Positions 1 to 12,603 of a DNA stretch of 64,000 nucleotides are shown here, piece by piece. The notes beneath the pieces were generated by a model. That model was not told the DNA's origin. It did not search any database and saw only the letters and a list, made by a program, of their open reading frames with translations. How positions within the stretch are numbered: the first letter of the stretch is position 1; the number at the start of each line of letters is the position of its first letter. The stretch is from Canna indica (lineage: Eukaryota > Streptophyta > Magnoliopsida > Zingiberales > Cannaceae), in NCBI GenBank assembly GCA_034359265.1, contig CP136894.1, positions 26,380,501 to 26,444,500 of the forward strand. The letters run 5' to 3'. A program made the translations under genes and the position numbers.

Positions 1-445
1 TTTGAAGTATAAATTTGTTTTCTAAAATGCATTTATGAACTTGATTAAAAAAATAGAATAATAATAAATAACAAATTTATAAAAGATAATAATAAATATG
101 CTAAACGATAATATGAATAATACTACCAAAAAAAAATAATGTATTAGAAATAATAGATAGTCAATAATATTATAAATTTAGAAAATAAAATTTCAAGTGG
201 AAAATAAAAAGGGGAACAAATTAATATATAATATATAATGTGAAAATGTGTATATTTATATAATATATTTTATATAAAGAAAAATGTATAGTAACAACCG
301 TAAAAGAGGAAATTTTGGAGTAATGAAATCATGGAATTATTTTTTCTAACAAAAGTTTAGAAAAATTTGAATCAATTTAAAATTTTGATTAAATTCAAAT
401 CTAATTAAAATTGAGATTTAAATAACCTTATATAGTAGGTAGATG
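1..445. other. AT-rich noncoding DNA
   Basis: Very AT-rich sequence (poly-A and poly-T runs, TATA stretches) without a credible reading frame on either strand. The similar stretch 519-804 also shows nothing recognisable. It is probably decayed intergenic DNA; no terminal repeats or target duplications were found in it. Confidence 0.5.
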
Positions 446-518
446 TATAATATAATATAATATAATATAATATAATATAATATAATATAATATAATATAA
501 TATAATATAATATAATAT
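446..518. repeat. (TATAA)n microsatellite
   Basis: About 14 uninterrupted copies of the pentamer TATAA. Seen directly. Likely polymorphic in length. Confidence 0.95.
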
Positions 519-804
519 ATGAATTTATTCAATTTGATATTTTGAATTTTTGTTGAAAAAGATAGACTTTGAAAAAAAGTATTAATGTAAAAATTAAGAA
601 ATAAAAAAATTATAAAAAAAATAAATATTTAACAAATAATAATATAAAAGTATCAAAAATGGATTCCAAGTTCTGGATTTTTTTATGAAATACATAAAAA
701 AATAAAAATCAAACTTCAAAAATCAAATCAAATTTTAGAAGGTCATTCAAAATTTTAATTTTTTTAATATAATAAGTTGATCAAATAAAAACCTAAATAA
801 ATTA

Positions 805-1175
805 AACAAAATTATAGAAATTCAAAATTATATAGGTAATACATAAACTATAATAATACTGTTAAATATCTATTTAGAATAAAATAATTTATTACAATCA
901 AAATTAGAATTAAAATGAAATTTGAAATCATAATTTTTGATATAAAATAAAATAAGAGTTAAAAATAAATAAACAAACAAATAATAAAATTAAAAATAAA
1001 ATGAAATTTGAAATCATAATTTTGATATAAAATAAAATAAGAGTTAAAAATAAATAAAATAAAAAATAATAATTTTAATAGAAAAATTAAAGAAAAAAAT
1101 TAAATAATAAAGGCAGAATAAAAAATAAATAGAATTTAAAAAAGTAAAATAATTTGGATAACAAAATAAATAAAA
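805..1175 (+). repeat. Tandem duplication, copy A (split by the MULE)
   Basis: This AT-rich segment is closely matched, in the same orientation, by 11539-11939. Its missing right end continues at 11496-11538, beyond the Mutator-like element, so the element inserted near the 3' end of copy A. Each copy itself contains two ~70 bp direct repeats (about 898-965 and 987-1054 here). The start is set by where similarity to copy B fades and is approximate. Confidence 0.7.
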
Positions 1176-1500
1176 GAGTAAATACCCCAAAAACCACGAA
1201 CTTTGGATATTTTTTTCATTTAAAAAAAAAAACTTTTTCCATTAGCAAGGAAGTGCACCAACTTTCATTCCGTTATCCCGTTTAGTATGCGCCGTCATTT
1301 TTGATGATTTTTGCTAACCTGGACGTTAACAACAACAATGTGTCAATTTTTGCCCAATGTAGATTATTATTTTATTATTTTAATCAATTTTATTATTATT
1401 ATATTATTTTAAAAAATTATTGTTTCCTTCCGCCCCTCCGTCATCGCGGTGGTCGGCCAGTGCACGACGTCGGACTGGGGGAGACCGGGCGGCCGACGAT
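1176..1500 (+). repeat. Left terminal inverted repeat of the Pack-MULE
   Basis: Matches the reverse complement of about 11165-11495. Shared landmarks in order are the outer GAGTAAATA, the ACGAACTTTGG block, the CGTCATTTTTGA block, a TTA-rich patch, and an inner GC-rich part with GGGGGAGACCGGGCGGC. The inner end is approximate because the two arms differ by small insertions. Confidence 0.88.
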
Positions 1501-1562
1501 GGCCTCCGACCAGCGGAGGGCCTGGATGGACCCAACTGCTCACCGACATGGTGTAGTGGGCA

Positions 1563-1859
1563 AGATGAGTGTCGCCGACAGTGGCCTTCACCTCGAAGAT
1601 GTCCTCCTCAATGGTGAGTAGGGAGACGTCGAAGGTGCCGCCGCCAGCCTTCTTGTCGAGGCCGTAGGGATCGCCACAGCGGTGGGTTCGTTGATGATCA
1701 GCATAACATTGAGGCCGGAGATGACGCCGTCATCCTTGATGGCCTGGCGTTGGGAATCGTTAAAGTAGGCAGGGACGGTGACCACGACGTTCTTGACGGA
1801 GGTGCCGAGATACGCCTCCGCTATATCCTTCATCTTCGTGAGGACAATGGAGGAGATCT
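1563..1859 (-). pseudogene. HSP70 fragment, distal part (captured by the MULE)
   Basis: Read on the minus strand, this starts at the EISS region of a cytosolic plant HSP70 and runs through the conserved nucleotide-binding-domain motifs [26 protein letters not shown] and IINEPTA. It then degrades: the AYGLDKK region is altered, a frame change follows, and the FEVKAT-GDTHL stretch appears in another frame before the sequence runs into the inverted repeat. In full-length HSP70 this covers roughly residues 120-230 of about 650. The upstream half lies at 10336-10955, on the far side of the CACTA insertion. It lacks the substrate-binding domain and cannot make a chaperone. Confidence 0.93.
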
Positions 1860-1884
1860 CACAACAAGAAATTTTCGAAATAAT

Positions 1885-2213
1885 GACGTTTAATTTTTGA
1901 CGTCTGAAGAAGCGTCGAAATGCTTAAGGACGGATGGAGCAAAAGTTTATAAATATCGACGTCTAATATAGACGTCGATATGTAAAAAGGAAATATTTTG
2001 ACGCCGCCGATAAAACAGCATTTTTTTCGGCGAAATGGCAGCGTCAGAAGGCTGGCGTCGAAATATTTCGACGCCAGCCTTTCGATGGAAAGGCGTCGAA
2101 ATATTTCGACGCCAGCATTTCGATGGAAAGGCGTCGAAATGTTCAGCATTTCGACGCCATTCTTTCGACGCATCTAGCGTCGAAATGTTTTGACGCCCGC
2201 GCGGTCGTCGAAG
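1885..2213. promoter_or_regulatory. 5' subterminal repeat array of the CACTA element
   Basis: At least ten copies, in both orientations, of a motif with core GCGTCGAAAT or its complement ATTTCGACGC, several forming palindromes such as GGCGTCGAAATATTTCGACG. In characterised CACTA elements such arrays bind the TNPA-type protein and act in transposition and promoter control; that role here is inferred from position. Confidence 0.85.
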
Positions 2214-2302
2214 CATGCATCACGGGTTGAAAATTTTAACCCGTGAGCGTACGAATCGTACGGTATGCAGCTGAAATTTCTTTTCAGCTGCAGAACCGTA
2301 CG

Positions 2303-2405
<103 letters not shown>

Positions 2406-2460
2406 TTTAGCTGCTGCTACAGTTTTTTATACTTTTTTAATAATAAATTTTGTATATAAA

Positions 2461-2880
2461 TTTCACGTTTACCTCTTATTTCTTCTTCCTCTCGCCTATT
2501 TCTTCTTCCTCCCGCCTATTTCTTTTTCTTCCTCCTTCGTCTCGTCGTTGCCGCTGCTTCTTTCATCAGCCGATGCTTCTTTCTTCTTCTTCCTCCTCCT
2601 TCGTCTCGTCGCTGCCGCTGCTTCTTTCATCAGCCGCTGCTTCTTTCTTCTTCGTCTCGACGAACCAGTAGGTGATTTATTTATTTCTTTCTTCTTCATC
2701 ATCTCTACGAATTTGTAGCTAATTTCTTTCTTTCTTCTTCATCTCGACGAAGCAACCGCCTGCTACTGTTGCTTTCTTCCTCATCTCGTCGAACCAGCAG
2801 CCCGAGATCCGGCTCTTGTTTCGTCGAACCAGCCCAAGATCCAGCCTTCCCTTCTCGTTCTTTTTCTCAAGTTAGTATAA
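2461..2880 (+). other. Pyrimidine-rich putative leader of the CACTA element
   Basis: CT-rich stretch with repeated TTCTTCTTCCTC and near-duplicate ~80 bp blocks containing CGTCTCGTCG-TGCCGCTGCTTC. In CACTA elements the transcript leader and first intron lie here, so a 5' UTR is plausible. No conserved protein is seen in any frame. Confidence 0.45.
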
Positions 2881-3120
2881 ATTTCATGTTATGCTTTAGA
2901 TTTCATTTACCTGCATATACATCAAGTTAATATCAAATGTTTCATGTCTAAATATTTACCTGTTTTACACATTTTTAGATTTTTTTTTAACTGAATACAT
3001 GTTATGATTTATACATGTTATGATTTAATACTGTTAAATACTATTTCATGTCTAAATACTGCTTTATACATCAAGTAATGCTTTAATATTTCAAATTATG
3101 CTTTAACTGAATAACTACAT

Positions 3121-3212
3121 TATTATAACTGTTATGATTATTAATATTATAATAAATATTATATTATATTATATTATTATTATTATAAATACAGATTTAT
3201 TATTATAACCAA

Positions 3213-3260
<48 letters not shown>

Positions 3261-3931
3261 TAATTATTTTTACTAATTAATATTATTATTTAATTATTAT
3301 TCTAATTAATATTATTATTATAAATAGTATATTATTAATACTATTATTATTATTATAAAAATATTATTATTATTATTATTATTATTAATACTATATTATT
3401 ATTATTATTACTATTACGATATTAATTATTATTATTATTATTTAATTATTATTACTAATTAATATTATTATTTAATTATTATTACTAATTAAAAATAATA
3501 ATAATATTATTATTATACTAATTAATAATATTATTATAAATACTATATTATTATTATTATTATTATTACTATATTATTTATTATTATTATTATTATAACT
3601 GAATTATTATTATTATTATATTATTATTATTATTACGATATTATTTTTATTATTTTTATTATTATTATATTATTATTAATAATTAATATTATTATTTAAT
3701 TATTATTACTAATTAATATTATTATTATTATTACTGTTATTATTATAAATACTATATTATTATTATTATTATAACTGAATTATTATTATTATTATTAATA
3801 CTATATTATTATTATTATTATTATAAATACTATATTATTATTATTATTATTTAATTATTATCACTAATTAATATTATTATTATAAATACTATATTATTAT
3901 TATTATTACTGTTATTATTATAAATACTATA

Positions 3932-3962
<31 letters not shown>

Positions 3963-4105
3963 ATTAGTTATTATTATTATAATTATTATAACTGAATTAA
4001 TAATAATATTATTAATACTATATATTATTATTATTATTATTATTATTATAACTGAATTAATAATAATATTATTAATACTATATTATTATTATTATTTAAA
4101 CTTAT
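3121..4105. repeat. ~1 kb degenerate (TTA/ATT)n array
   Basis: Nearly 1 kb composed of ATT, TTA and AAT triplets, with recurring blocks such as AATACTATATTATTA and TTAATTATTATTACTAA that show segmental duplication within the array. It probably sits in the first intron or leader of the transposase gene. 4106-4695 is AT-rich and has no recognisable gene. Confidence 0.9.
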
Positions 4106-4695
4106 ATTAGAGTATAATTAATTAGAATAATTAAATTTAGAATTCATTAATCTTGTCTTGATGGAGTATATTTAAACTTTTTATTTATTTAAACTTCTAA
4201 AGTTGATATTTTTATAATTTTCTACTCAGAGCTTAGACCCGTTTGAGAAATATTTATTGATTTTATAAATTTTGTTGATAAAATTTAGTTGTAATATTAA
4301 GTTGAATACTTATTTCGATTTGGAGGAATGCGTATTCTACTTAATATTTTACTAAATAATATCAACAAAATTTATACTTTTCAAATAATAAATCTCGAAT
4401 TGTCCCTTATTGGACAATTTAGTAACACAATTATTAATATCGCAAATTTAATTTCATTTGATCACACATGTCAATGGAATATCGGTTGCATCTCTTTTGT
4501 TCTCCGGTACGCTTCAGAAGTTTTGCGTACTTGGAGAACTAAAAAGAGATGCTGCCGAAATTTTCAGTGACTTGTTGTGATTAAATGAGATTATAAGTGC
4601 GATATTAATAATGTGTTGCTGAATAGGATATGACCAACCCACCTATATGACTATACCCTTTATAGTAACATTTAAATTCAATTTTTAAGTCAAAG

Positions 4696-7600
4696 ATGGA
4701 TAAAACTTGGATGTCAGCACCTCAATCATCTAAAGCCTATGCGAGAGGAATGAAAATTTTTATTCAGTTCACAATTGACAATGGATTGGATGAAGATGGC
4801 ACAATGAATTGTCCATGCAAAAAATGCATGAATAGGAAATATCATAAACCAGAAAATATTGAAAGACACTTAATATGGAATGGAATTTTACCGAGATATA
4901 CCATTTGGTATTACCATGGTGAACCTTTATATCCGACAACAGAAGCACAACTTGATATATCAAACAGAGCTGAAGCATCCCATCAACTACATTATCATAA
5001 TTATGAAACGCCAATTGATGTCAATGATGAAACACCAATTGATGTCAATGATGAAACACTAAATGTTAATCTTGATGAAGTTCCAAATGCATTCGAACCG
5101 CCACAAGAATCATCCCAACATTCTATGATGGATGATCTTGATGTTCCTCTGTATTCAAATTGTGTAAAATACAGTAAATCGTCATTTATCATTCAATTAT
5201 ATCATATAAAGGTTCTTAATAGTTGGTCTGGAAAGTCATTCTCAATGTTGTTAGAATTATTGAAAGAAGCTTTTTCAGAAGGCAATACACTTCCATCAAC
5301 GTGTTATCAAGCAAAAAAATATGTGAAAGATTTGGGTTTATTCTATCAAAAGATACATGCTTGTCCAAATGATTGCATTCTATACATGGATGAAACTGCG
5401 GAAGCATCAACATGCAACATTTGTGGATTGTCTCGATGGACTTCCTCTTCAACTAATGATGAATCAACAAGTCAGTTAGAACGGAAAAAAACCCCTGCAA
5501 AAGTGTTACAATATTTTTCACTTATTCCAAGACTGACTCGTTTATATATGTCATCGAAGACAACAAGCTCGATGAGATGACATTTTGAAAGACGCACCAA
5601 AGATGGAATCATACGACATCCTGCTGATGCAGAAGCTTGGCAACCTTTTGACAGAAGATATCCAGACTTCGCTGTTGATTCACGTAATGTTAGATTGGGT
5701 CTTGCAAGTGATGGATTTAATCCATTTCGATCAATGAGCACAACTTATAGCACTTGGCCTGTTGTATTGATACCTTATAATATGGAACCATGGGCATGTA
5801 TGAAGAGATCTTCAATAATGTTATCAATGTTAATTCCAGACGCTAAGGGACCAGGAAATGACATTGATGTGTACTTACAACCTCTCATTTCTGAATTGAA
5901 GCTATTGTGGAGCGGAGTAACAGCATTTGATAGTATCTCCGGCGAACAATTTACTCTGCGTGCAGCTTTAATGTGGACCATTAATGATTTTCCAGCATAT
6001 GCAATGTTATCAGGTTGGAGCACTAAAGGACGATATGCATGTCCCATATGCGGTGATAAGACAGATTCTCGTTGGCTTAATCACGGAAAAAAATATTGTT
6101 ATCTAGGCCATCGTAGATGGTTGTCACAAGAACATCCGTTTCATCAGGACACTGAATTATTTGACGGGACAATAGAAAATGATAATGCACCAGTGTTAGT
6201 TGATTCAAAAATTGTTTACGAGCAGATTCAACACATTAAACATGTTTATGGCAAAACTATCAACACAAGTAAAAAGCGCACTCGAAATAATTTGGGTAGT
6301 GAGTCAGAAGGCATTAATGCAGACACACAAACTCAGCAAAGTGCCCACTCTTGAAAAGGATCTCATGCTGACATGTATCAAAAATATGAAAGTGCCCGAT
6401 GGATTTTCATCAAATATTTCTAGATGTGTGAATCTCAAGGATCATAGATTACAAAACTTGAAGAGTCATGATTCACATATACTGCTTCAAGATGTTTTTC
6501 CGCATGCATTACGAGGAATTGTGCATAAAGATGTTCTCCTTATTGTTAAAGAGATTTCTGCATTTTTCAAAAAGTTATGCAGTGCCAATTTAGACCATTG
6601 TGCCCTGGACGATTTGCAATCACGTGTGCCTTTGCTCTTATGTAAAATGGAGTAAAATTTTCCACCGAGTTTTTTCACTATTATAGTGCATTTGATGATT
6701 CACCTTCCAACAGAGGTGAAACTTGGTGGTCCTGTTCATTACCGTTGGATGTACCCAATTGAAAGGTTTGTTTTATTTATATTTGTCTCGTGGTCCGCAT
6801 GATTCACCTTCCAACATGAATTTTTCTCGTGTTCATAGGTTATTTATGAGATATAAATCTCATGTTCGAAATAAAGCACAACCAGAGGGATCCATCGCTG
6901 AAGGATATATTGCTGATGAATGTCTTACATTTTATTCTCGATATTTTAATAATATTGAAACGGTGTTCAATCGACCGCAGAGAAATTATGAAGTTGAAAA
7001 TATTGAAAACTACTTATTTTCTTCTGGTGGTCGATTTATTGGCAAAGCTCGCATTAGTACGTTGGATTTAAATGCATATGCACAAATGCACAGATATGTC
7101 TTGTTGCATACTCCAATGATTGAACCATACAAAAGGTATCAATTGTTATTAAATGTCTCCATATTTTAAGTTATTTTAAGATTATTGGTGTAATTTTTAT
7201 TTTATTGTCTCAGGCAATTTCTTGAAGAACAATGTCATATAAATAATTTATCAGTTGCATCAAATGCTCAACAAAAAAGGTGGATCATAGAGAGATTCGC
7301 ATTGTGGTTACAAGATAAAGTGTCGGAAATGGTACAAAATGATTGTGATGCTTCACTACTTGCGTTAGCTCGAGGTCCAATATCTGTAATTAAAAAATAT
7401 GATGGATTGATTATAAATGATTATAGATTTCATACCAAGCAACGAGAAAGATTGCGTAAAATACAAAATAATGGTTTAATTATTGAGGCTGACAATCGTC
7501 AATATTATGGAGTTCTAACGGATGTAATTGAATTGGACTATCGTGGGGTATTCAAGGTAGTCTTTTTCGTGCTGAATGGGTTGATATAAGGAATTCACAG

Positions 7601-7798
7601 GGTTTACGAGTGGATGAGAATGGATTCACATTAGTTAATCTTTCTCGATTATTTCATACCGGTGCATTTCTAAAAGATGACCCGTATGTGTTTTCATCAC
7701 AAGCAAAACAAGTATTTTACATGTCAGATCCGAAGAATAATGAGTGGTCGCATGTCATAAATGTATATCCTAGAGATTTATATGACATCGGTAAATGA
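4696..7798 (+). pseudogene. CACTA tnp2-type transposase (decayed)
   Basis: The gene starts MDKTWMSAPQSSKAYARGM and shows the transposase-associated domain (Cys-rich NCPCKKCMN, then IERHLIWNGI; residues ~1-80). Next comes the tnp2 catalytic region (~300-540: PDFAVDSRNVRLGLASDGFN, DAKGPGNDIDVYL, a zinc-binding CPICGDKT), then DUF4218-like sequence (LGGPVHYRWMYPIER, then EGSIAEGYI) and DUF4216-like sequence (YYGVLTDVIELDYRGV). A short intron is likely at about 6763-6838 and another at 7135-7213. Lesions seen are an in-frame TGA at 5578 where the family has Trp, a frameshift near 6350, a TAA at 6653 and a frameshift near 7570. It encoded the DNA-cutting transposase; this copy cannot make the full protein. 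Confidence 0.9.
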
Positions 7799-7879
7799 CT
7801 TATTATTTATCAATATTATTTATATAATTTGTTAATCTTTATGTATTTATCAATATATAATATTATGTTATTATATAGG

Positions 7880-9786
7880 ATGTCAAGATCAAGAATAATA
7901 GATTCAGATGCTGAGACCCGCGAGGAGGGTGAGCTTAGTCCCGAGAGTGATCGTCCTGGGTCGTCACAAGGACGAATTCATAGACCTTTTTACATTTGGA
8001 GTTAGTTTTTATGTCATCATACATGTGAACATTATTTATTTAATCAAATTTATATTAATGTTTTCTGATGTAATTTAAAAACAGACACTACAACACAAAT
8101 GCAACATGAAGGGTCTCCATATTTTACAGCTTCTTATGTGTATACACTTAATCCCGACCAGTTAATTATGGTCAATTTTTCTGATTGGGGTCAAAGTCAT
8201 GATGGCGGCCACAGATTATACTCACGTTTTATGGGGTTACTAGTGCGTGATTCTACATTCTTACCATTGACGTCTGACCCTTGGAATTAAATTTCTTCCA
8301 TATATAAGAATGGATTATGGGAGCAATTATTGGTATGTTATGAATTTATATGAATTTATATTAGATTGCATTATTTAGTTGTGTGAAACTATATATTAAA
8401 TATATATTTTGGGGTCAAACTAATATCATTTATAAATGCAGAGATATTTTTTGATCCCTACTGAGAACAGGGATCGCATTTTTCGCACTACTATGACAGC
8501 CTTCGACAGGAAATTTAAAAATTATAAACTTATATTTTAAAAAAAATATTTTAAAATTGAAGAGTCAAAAGAGGAAAATCTTACACGTCGACCACGAAAT
8601 GTTAGTAGAGAATCATGGATAAGAATGGTCGACTATTGGGATTCTTCGGCTAGTCATGTAAGAATTTATATTTTGATACTTGCAATATTTGTTTTATAAT
8701 TATAATTAAATATGACAGGCTGCATCTGAACGGGGTCGAAGGACAAGAAGTGCAACTCAAGATTGCATACATACTAGCGGTGCGACCCCTTACATTCAAA
8801 GACGTGCTGATTTTGTAAGTAGTTTAGTAAATAATTTATAATTTATTTGTTTTTATTTTTAATATCTTTTAAATAATTAATTTTTATTTATATTGTGTGA
8901 AGCGGCGTGCACATGATGGAGAGCTCAGTGAGCTTGAAGTGTATAGAACAACACATCTTCGTAGAAATGGACGAGGATATGTACGCGAAGAAACAGCTCA
9001 ATTTATTGTATAACACATCTACGAATGAATTAAATTAATATTTTTTAAATTTATAATCTATTATTTGAAATGTAGGCCACCGCCGAACGAACACTTAATG
9101 AACGACTTGAGACTAATCCAACAACAGAGCGAGTTCAACTCGAGAACCAAGTATATTGGGAAATATCTGGTCCCGAACATCATTCTCGAGTTTGCCTACA
9201 AGGGATTGGAGTCACACCAAGTCAATTTTATGAACATCATCGACAATCTTTTGTTGCATCTTCCCACGATGCAACATATGACGAGCTTCGACGACAACAA
9301 GAGGCTGCAATGAAAGAAATGCAGCAAAAACATGATGCTGAGATGAGGGAGGTTCAACAAAGACTCAACAGAATGGAGCAGATGTGGTTTCAACATCAAT
9401 TTGATAATAAATGCATCGTCACAGGGGCTAAATCCAATTATTAATCAAGCTAATATGTTTTTCTCGCCAATTGATTATGTATGTATTCATTTAATTTATT
9501 TGTAGTTAATATTTTTAGCATTGTAATTAATTAAATATATTTTTCTAACAGGGTCGATTATATGTTCCTGAAAGTCTTTCTCATGAAATACCGCCGGCTA
9601 ATCTCGGAGAAGGTACAAGTAAAGATCCATTTCTAAACTGTAAGTAATTTATATATTGTCATACTGAATATTTTAATTAATAATATTTAAATTTATATGC
9701 TTATAATTGATATAAATGTATATATAGAGATGTCGATCCGTATAGAGAAGATGATGAGGAAGAACAAGAAGACGAGGAGGAGTAGG
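7880..9786 (+). pseudogene. Second CACTA gene, Ptta/En/Spm-type (TNPA-like)
   Basis: Exons recognisable by splice sites and a conserved core are about 8545-8657 (RRPRNVSRESWIRMVDYW), 8719-8814 (SERGRRTRSATQ..HTSGATPYIQRRADF), 8903-9007 (RAHDGELSELEVYRTTHLRR) and 9076-9413 (NERLETNP, then a Glu/Gln-rich coiled coil). The tail at 9550-9640 and 9722-9786 ends in an acidic run of Glu codons. This is the plant transposase (Ptta/En/Spm) domain, thought to supply the DNA-binding partner of tnp2 that recognises subterminal repeats. A possible N-terminal exon begins MSRSRIIDSDAETREEGELS at 7880. A stretch at 8099-8290 reads as coding but ends at TAA and may be an aberrant exon. Gene limits are approximate. 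Confidence 0.75.
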
Positions 9787-10033
9787 AGGAAATGGACGAT
9801 GAAAATTAGATTATTTAATTTTATTTGTAAATAAAATTACGAATTATTATTTTAATCAAATTTTGTATTATTGTTCTAATTAAATGAAATTATTAATTTT
9901 GATGCATAATTTGATTAATGGGTCAGACTTAATTTGATTAATTTTAAATTAATTAACTAATTAATATATTAATTATTTATTACGAGTATATTAATTACGC
10001 GGTTCACAAAATTTTATTTAAAAAAAACAAAAA

Positions 10034-10325
10034 AATGCCATATTAACGCCTTCACTGGCTAGCATATTGACGCCATATATTGACGTCAAAGGCGTCAATA
10101 TACCTTCCTCCGTCAATAGAAATTTTGAATATTGACGTCTCGTTTCGACCATACACGTCGTTGAAATTTAAATATTGACGCCTGCATAGACGCCAATATT
10201 TAAAATTAAGCGGAGATTATTTGACACGTGTTTTCGACGAATTTACTGCCGTCAGTATGCAAATATTTACTTCCTCCGACGTCAAAATTTATTTATAATT
10301 TGCCGTCAAAATTCAAACGATGTGT
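10034..10325. promoter_or_regulatory. 3' subterminal repeat array of the CACTA element
   Basis: Repeated motif with core ATATTGACGCC and its complement, plus TTGACGTC variants, about eight copies in both orientations. It shares GACGYC with the 5' array but differs in the adjacent bases (ATTGACG here, TTTCGACG there). Probable transposase-binding region by analogy with other CACTA elements. Confidence 0.8.
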
Positions 10326-10335
10326 TGTAGTGTCT

Positions 10336-10955
10336 CCTTAGGCGAGAGATACGCCTCCGCTTGTTGCCGGGCCCGGCCACCACCTTAAAAGGCCACAGCT
10401 TCATATCGCTCTACACGGAAGGGTCGCTGAATCGCCTCCCAATCAATCGCTTGGCGTCTGCAAATACATAGACATAGAAGAAAGAACAAAATTTAGCAAT
10501 ATATTCAGAACTGCAATTTACAAAGAATTAGAAAGACAAACAAACATAAAAAATTACATCTTGTTCTGCTCTCTTCCCGATAAAAAAGTAATTAAAAGCT
10601 TTGTCTCTGAGTGTAAACGTGGAAGACATTGCAAATTCTACTCGGATAAAATTAGGCAAACAAATCAATATTAACTAAAGAAACTACCGCATCGTATAAC
10701 ATTATAAATTGAAATCTTAGAATTACTACTAATGCAAAAGATGAATCGAGGAGAACAGAAGCACTCACCGAAGACGGTGTTGGTGGGGTTCATGGCGACC
10801 TGGTTCTTGGCCGCATCGCCGATCAGACGTTCGGTGTCATTGAAGGCGACATAGGAGCGAGTGGTCTGGTTGCCCTGGTCATTGGCGTACTCCCACACAG
10901 GAGTAGGTGGTGCTGAGGTCGATGCCGATCGCGGGACCTTCGCTGTTCACCATCT
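10336..10955 (-). pseudogene. HSP70 fragment, 5' part with intron
   Basis: The minus strand begins with ATG at 10953-10951 and [21 protein letters not shown] deletion follows in the WQHDRVEI region and shifts the frame, then ANDQGN-TT-SYVAF and [20 protein letters not shown]. Intron 10458-10768 has perfect GTGAGT/TTTGCAG borders and splits the Asp codon at the position usual for plant cytosolic HSP70 genes. Exon 2 reads AKRLIGRRFSDPSV, a nonsense codon in place of Gln, then SDMKLWPFKVVAGPGNK, and joins the distal fragment at 1859. The stretch from about 10956 to 11165 looks like HSP70 5' leader. Retention of the intron means a genomic segment was captured, not a reverse-transcribed copy. Confidence 0.93.
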
Positions 10956-11164
10956 TTGAACTTCTTCAAAGAATCAAAGATCAGATCGAAGTATAAAGAC
11001 AATGGGTGATTGAGAATCTCTGTGCGCTTTGGAGAAGGTTGTGCTGTAGGAATCTGAAAACGTTCGAAGCTTTTGGTCGTCTTGATTTGAAGAGACGAGG
11101 GAGGGAGCGCTTTGGTGGAAAACAGGGAACTCCACTCAAGCCGCGACCGCGATGTAGGCCCTCC

Positions 11165-11495
11165 GCCGCCCGGTCTCCCCCTAGTCCAACATCTACTGCT
11201 CACCGACGTGGTGCAGTGGGCGACCATCACTATGGCAGAGGGGCGAAAGGAAGTAGCAATTTTTATTTTAATAATATAATAATATTAAAAGTGATTAAAA
11301 TAATAATTCACATAGGACAAAAAATTGTCACGTCGTCGTCGTTAACGTTCAGGTCAGCAAAAATCGTCAAAAATGACGATGCGTGCTAAACGGGGTAACA
11401 GAGTAAAAGTTTGTGTATTTTCTTATTAACAGAAAAAAGTTTATGTTAGAAATGAGAAAAGGTCCAAAGTTCGTATATTTTTGGGATATTTACTC
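11165..11495 (-). repeat. Right terminal inverted repeat of the Pack-MULE
   Basis: Inverted partner of 1176-1500, ending at TATTTACTC followed by the target duplication TAAATAAAA. The inner part carries a CACTGCACCACGTCGGTGAG block that also occurs inverted next to the left arm, near 1535-1560. Confidence 0.85.
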
Positions 11496-11538
11496 TAAAT
11501 AAAATATATTTTTAAAAAGGAAGAAAGGACAACCAATT

Positions 11539-11939
11539 AATCAAATTATAAAAATTCAAAATTAAATAGGTTATACATAAACTATAATAATATTATTAAA
11601 TATTTATTTAAAATAAAATAATTTATTACAACCAATATTAGAATTACAATGAAATTTAAAATCATAATTTTGATATAAAATAAAATAACAGTTAAAAATA
11701 AATAAAACAAAAAATAACAAAATTAAAAATAAAATGAAATTTAAAATCATAATTTTGATATAAAATAAAATAAAAGTTAAAAGTAAATAAAACAAAAATT
11801 AATAATTTTAAAAGAAACAAATTAAATAAAAAAGGAAGAATAAAAAATATATATAATTTAAAAAAGTAAAATAATTTGGATAACAAAGTAAATAAAATAT
11901 TTTAAAAAAAAGGAAGAAAGGGCAGCCAGCGCTGCTGCC
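11539..11939 (+). repeat. Tandem duplication, copy B
   Basis: Second copy of the ~430 bp AT-rich unit whose first copy is 805-1175 plus 11496-11538. Both end in GGAAGAAAGG-CA. The duplication predates the MULE, which interrupts only copy A. Confidence 0.7.
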
Positions 11940-12603
11940 CTTTCATTAAGCTTCCTCCCAGTTTCATGTGCCTGCACAATAAACAAATGCAACGTGGAAA
12001 AAATAAAAACACACACAAAAAATCGTGGACAGAGCTGGCAGCTCCTCCGTACATAACACACCATAAACTTTCAAAATTACTGTACATAACACACCATAAA
12101 CTTTCAAAATTACTATATTTTTGATAAGGTAATAAATATGATCTATATATTCATTGGAATCACATATATAGTGTGCTCTGTACAGCAGATGCCACATATC
12201 CAGACTTGAAAAAAGTTCTTGACGAATAATTATCAATTGAACCGGTGTGAAATTTGCCCATTTACATAAGAATTATTATATTAAAACATCATGAAGCTTA
12301 ACATGTTTTTATTTTATTTTGTTTTTCCATTTGTATTAATTGTAGATAAATTATTAAAAATTGTACTTATCCCGTTGTTAAATAACTGTCGATTAATCTT
12401 TTAAGTATTGATGATGCATTATTGATATGGATTTTTAATCGAATTAAAGATGACATATTGGTATGGATTTTTAATTTAAAATATTAAATAAGAAGTATTT
12501 TTCCCAATTTACCATTTATTTATTTTTATTTAAAAATTAACTTTATAATATGGATTCAACTAAGAATCTGCTAAAAAAAAATATCCAGTTGCCTAATCAC
12601 TAA
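11940..12603. other. Noncoding spacer with a 36-bp tandem duplication
   Basis: No gene is supported. About 12045-12110 holds two tandem copies of a unit containing GTACATAACACACCATAAAC and TTTCAAAATTACT. The rest shows nothing recognisable. Confidence 0.5.

Noticed and set aside
2496..2702. Frames on both strands rich in Ser or Lys/Glu
   Set aside because: Result of the CT/GA-rich tract; no conserved residues and nothing upstream to start them.
10823..11230. Minus-strand 135-residue frame
   Set aside because: Runs across HSP70 leader, start region and terminal inverted repeat in the wrong frame.
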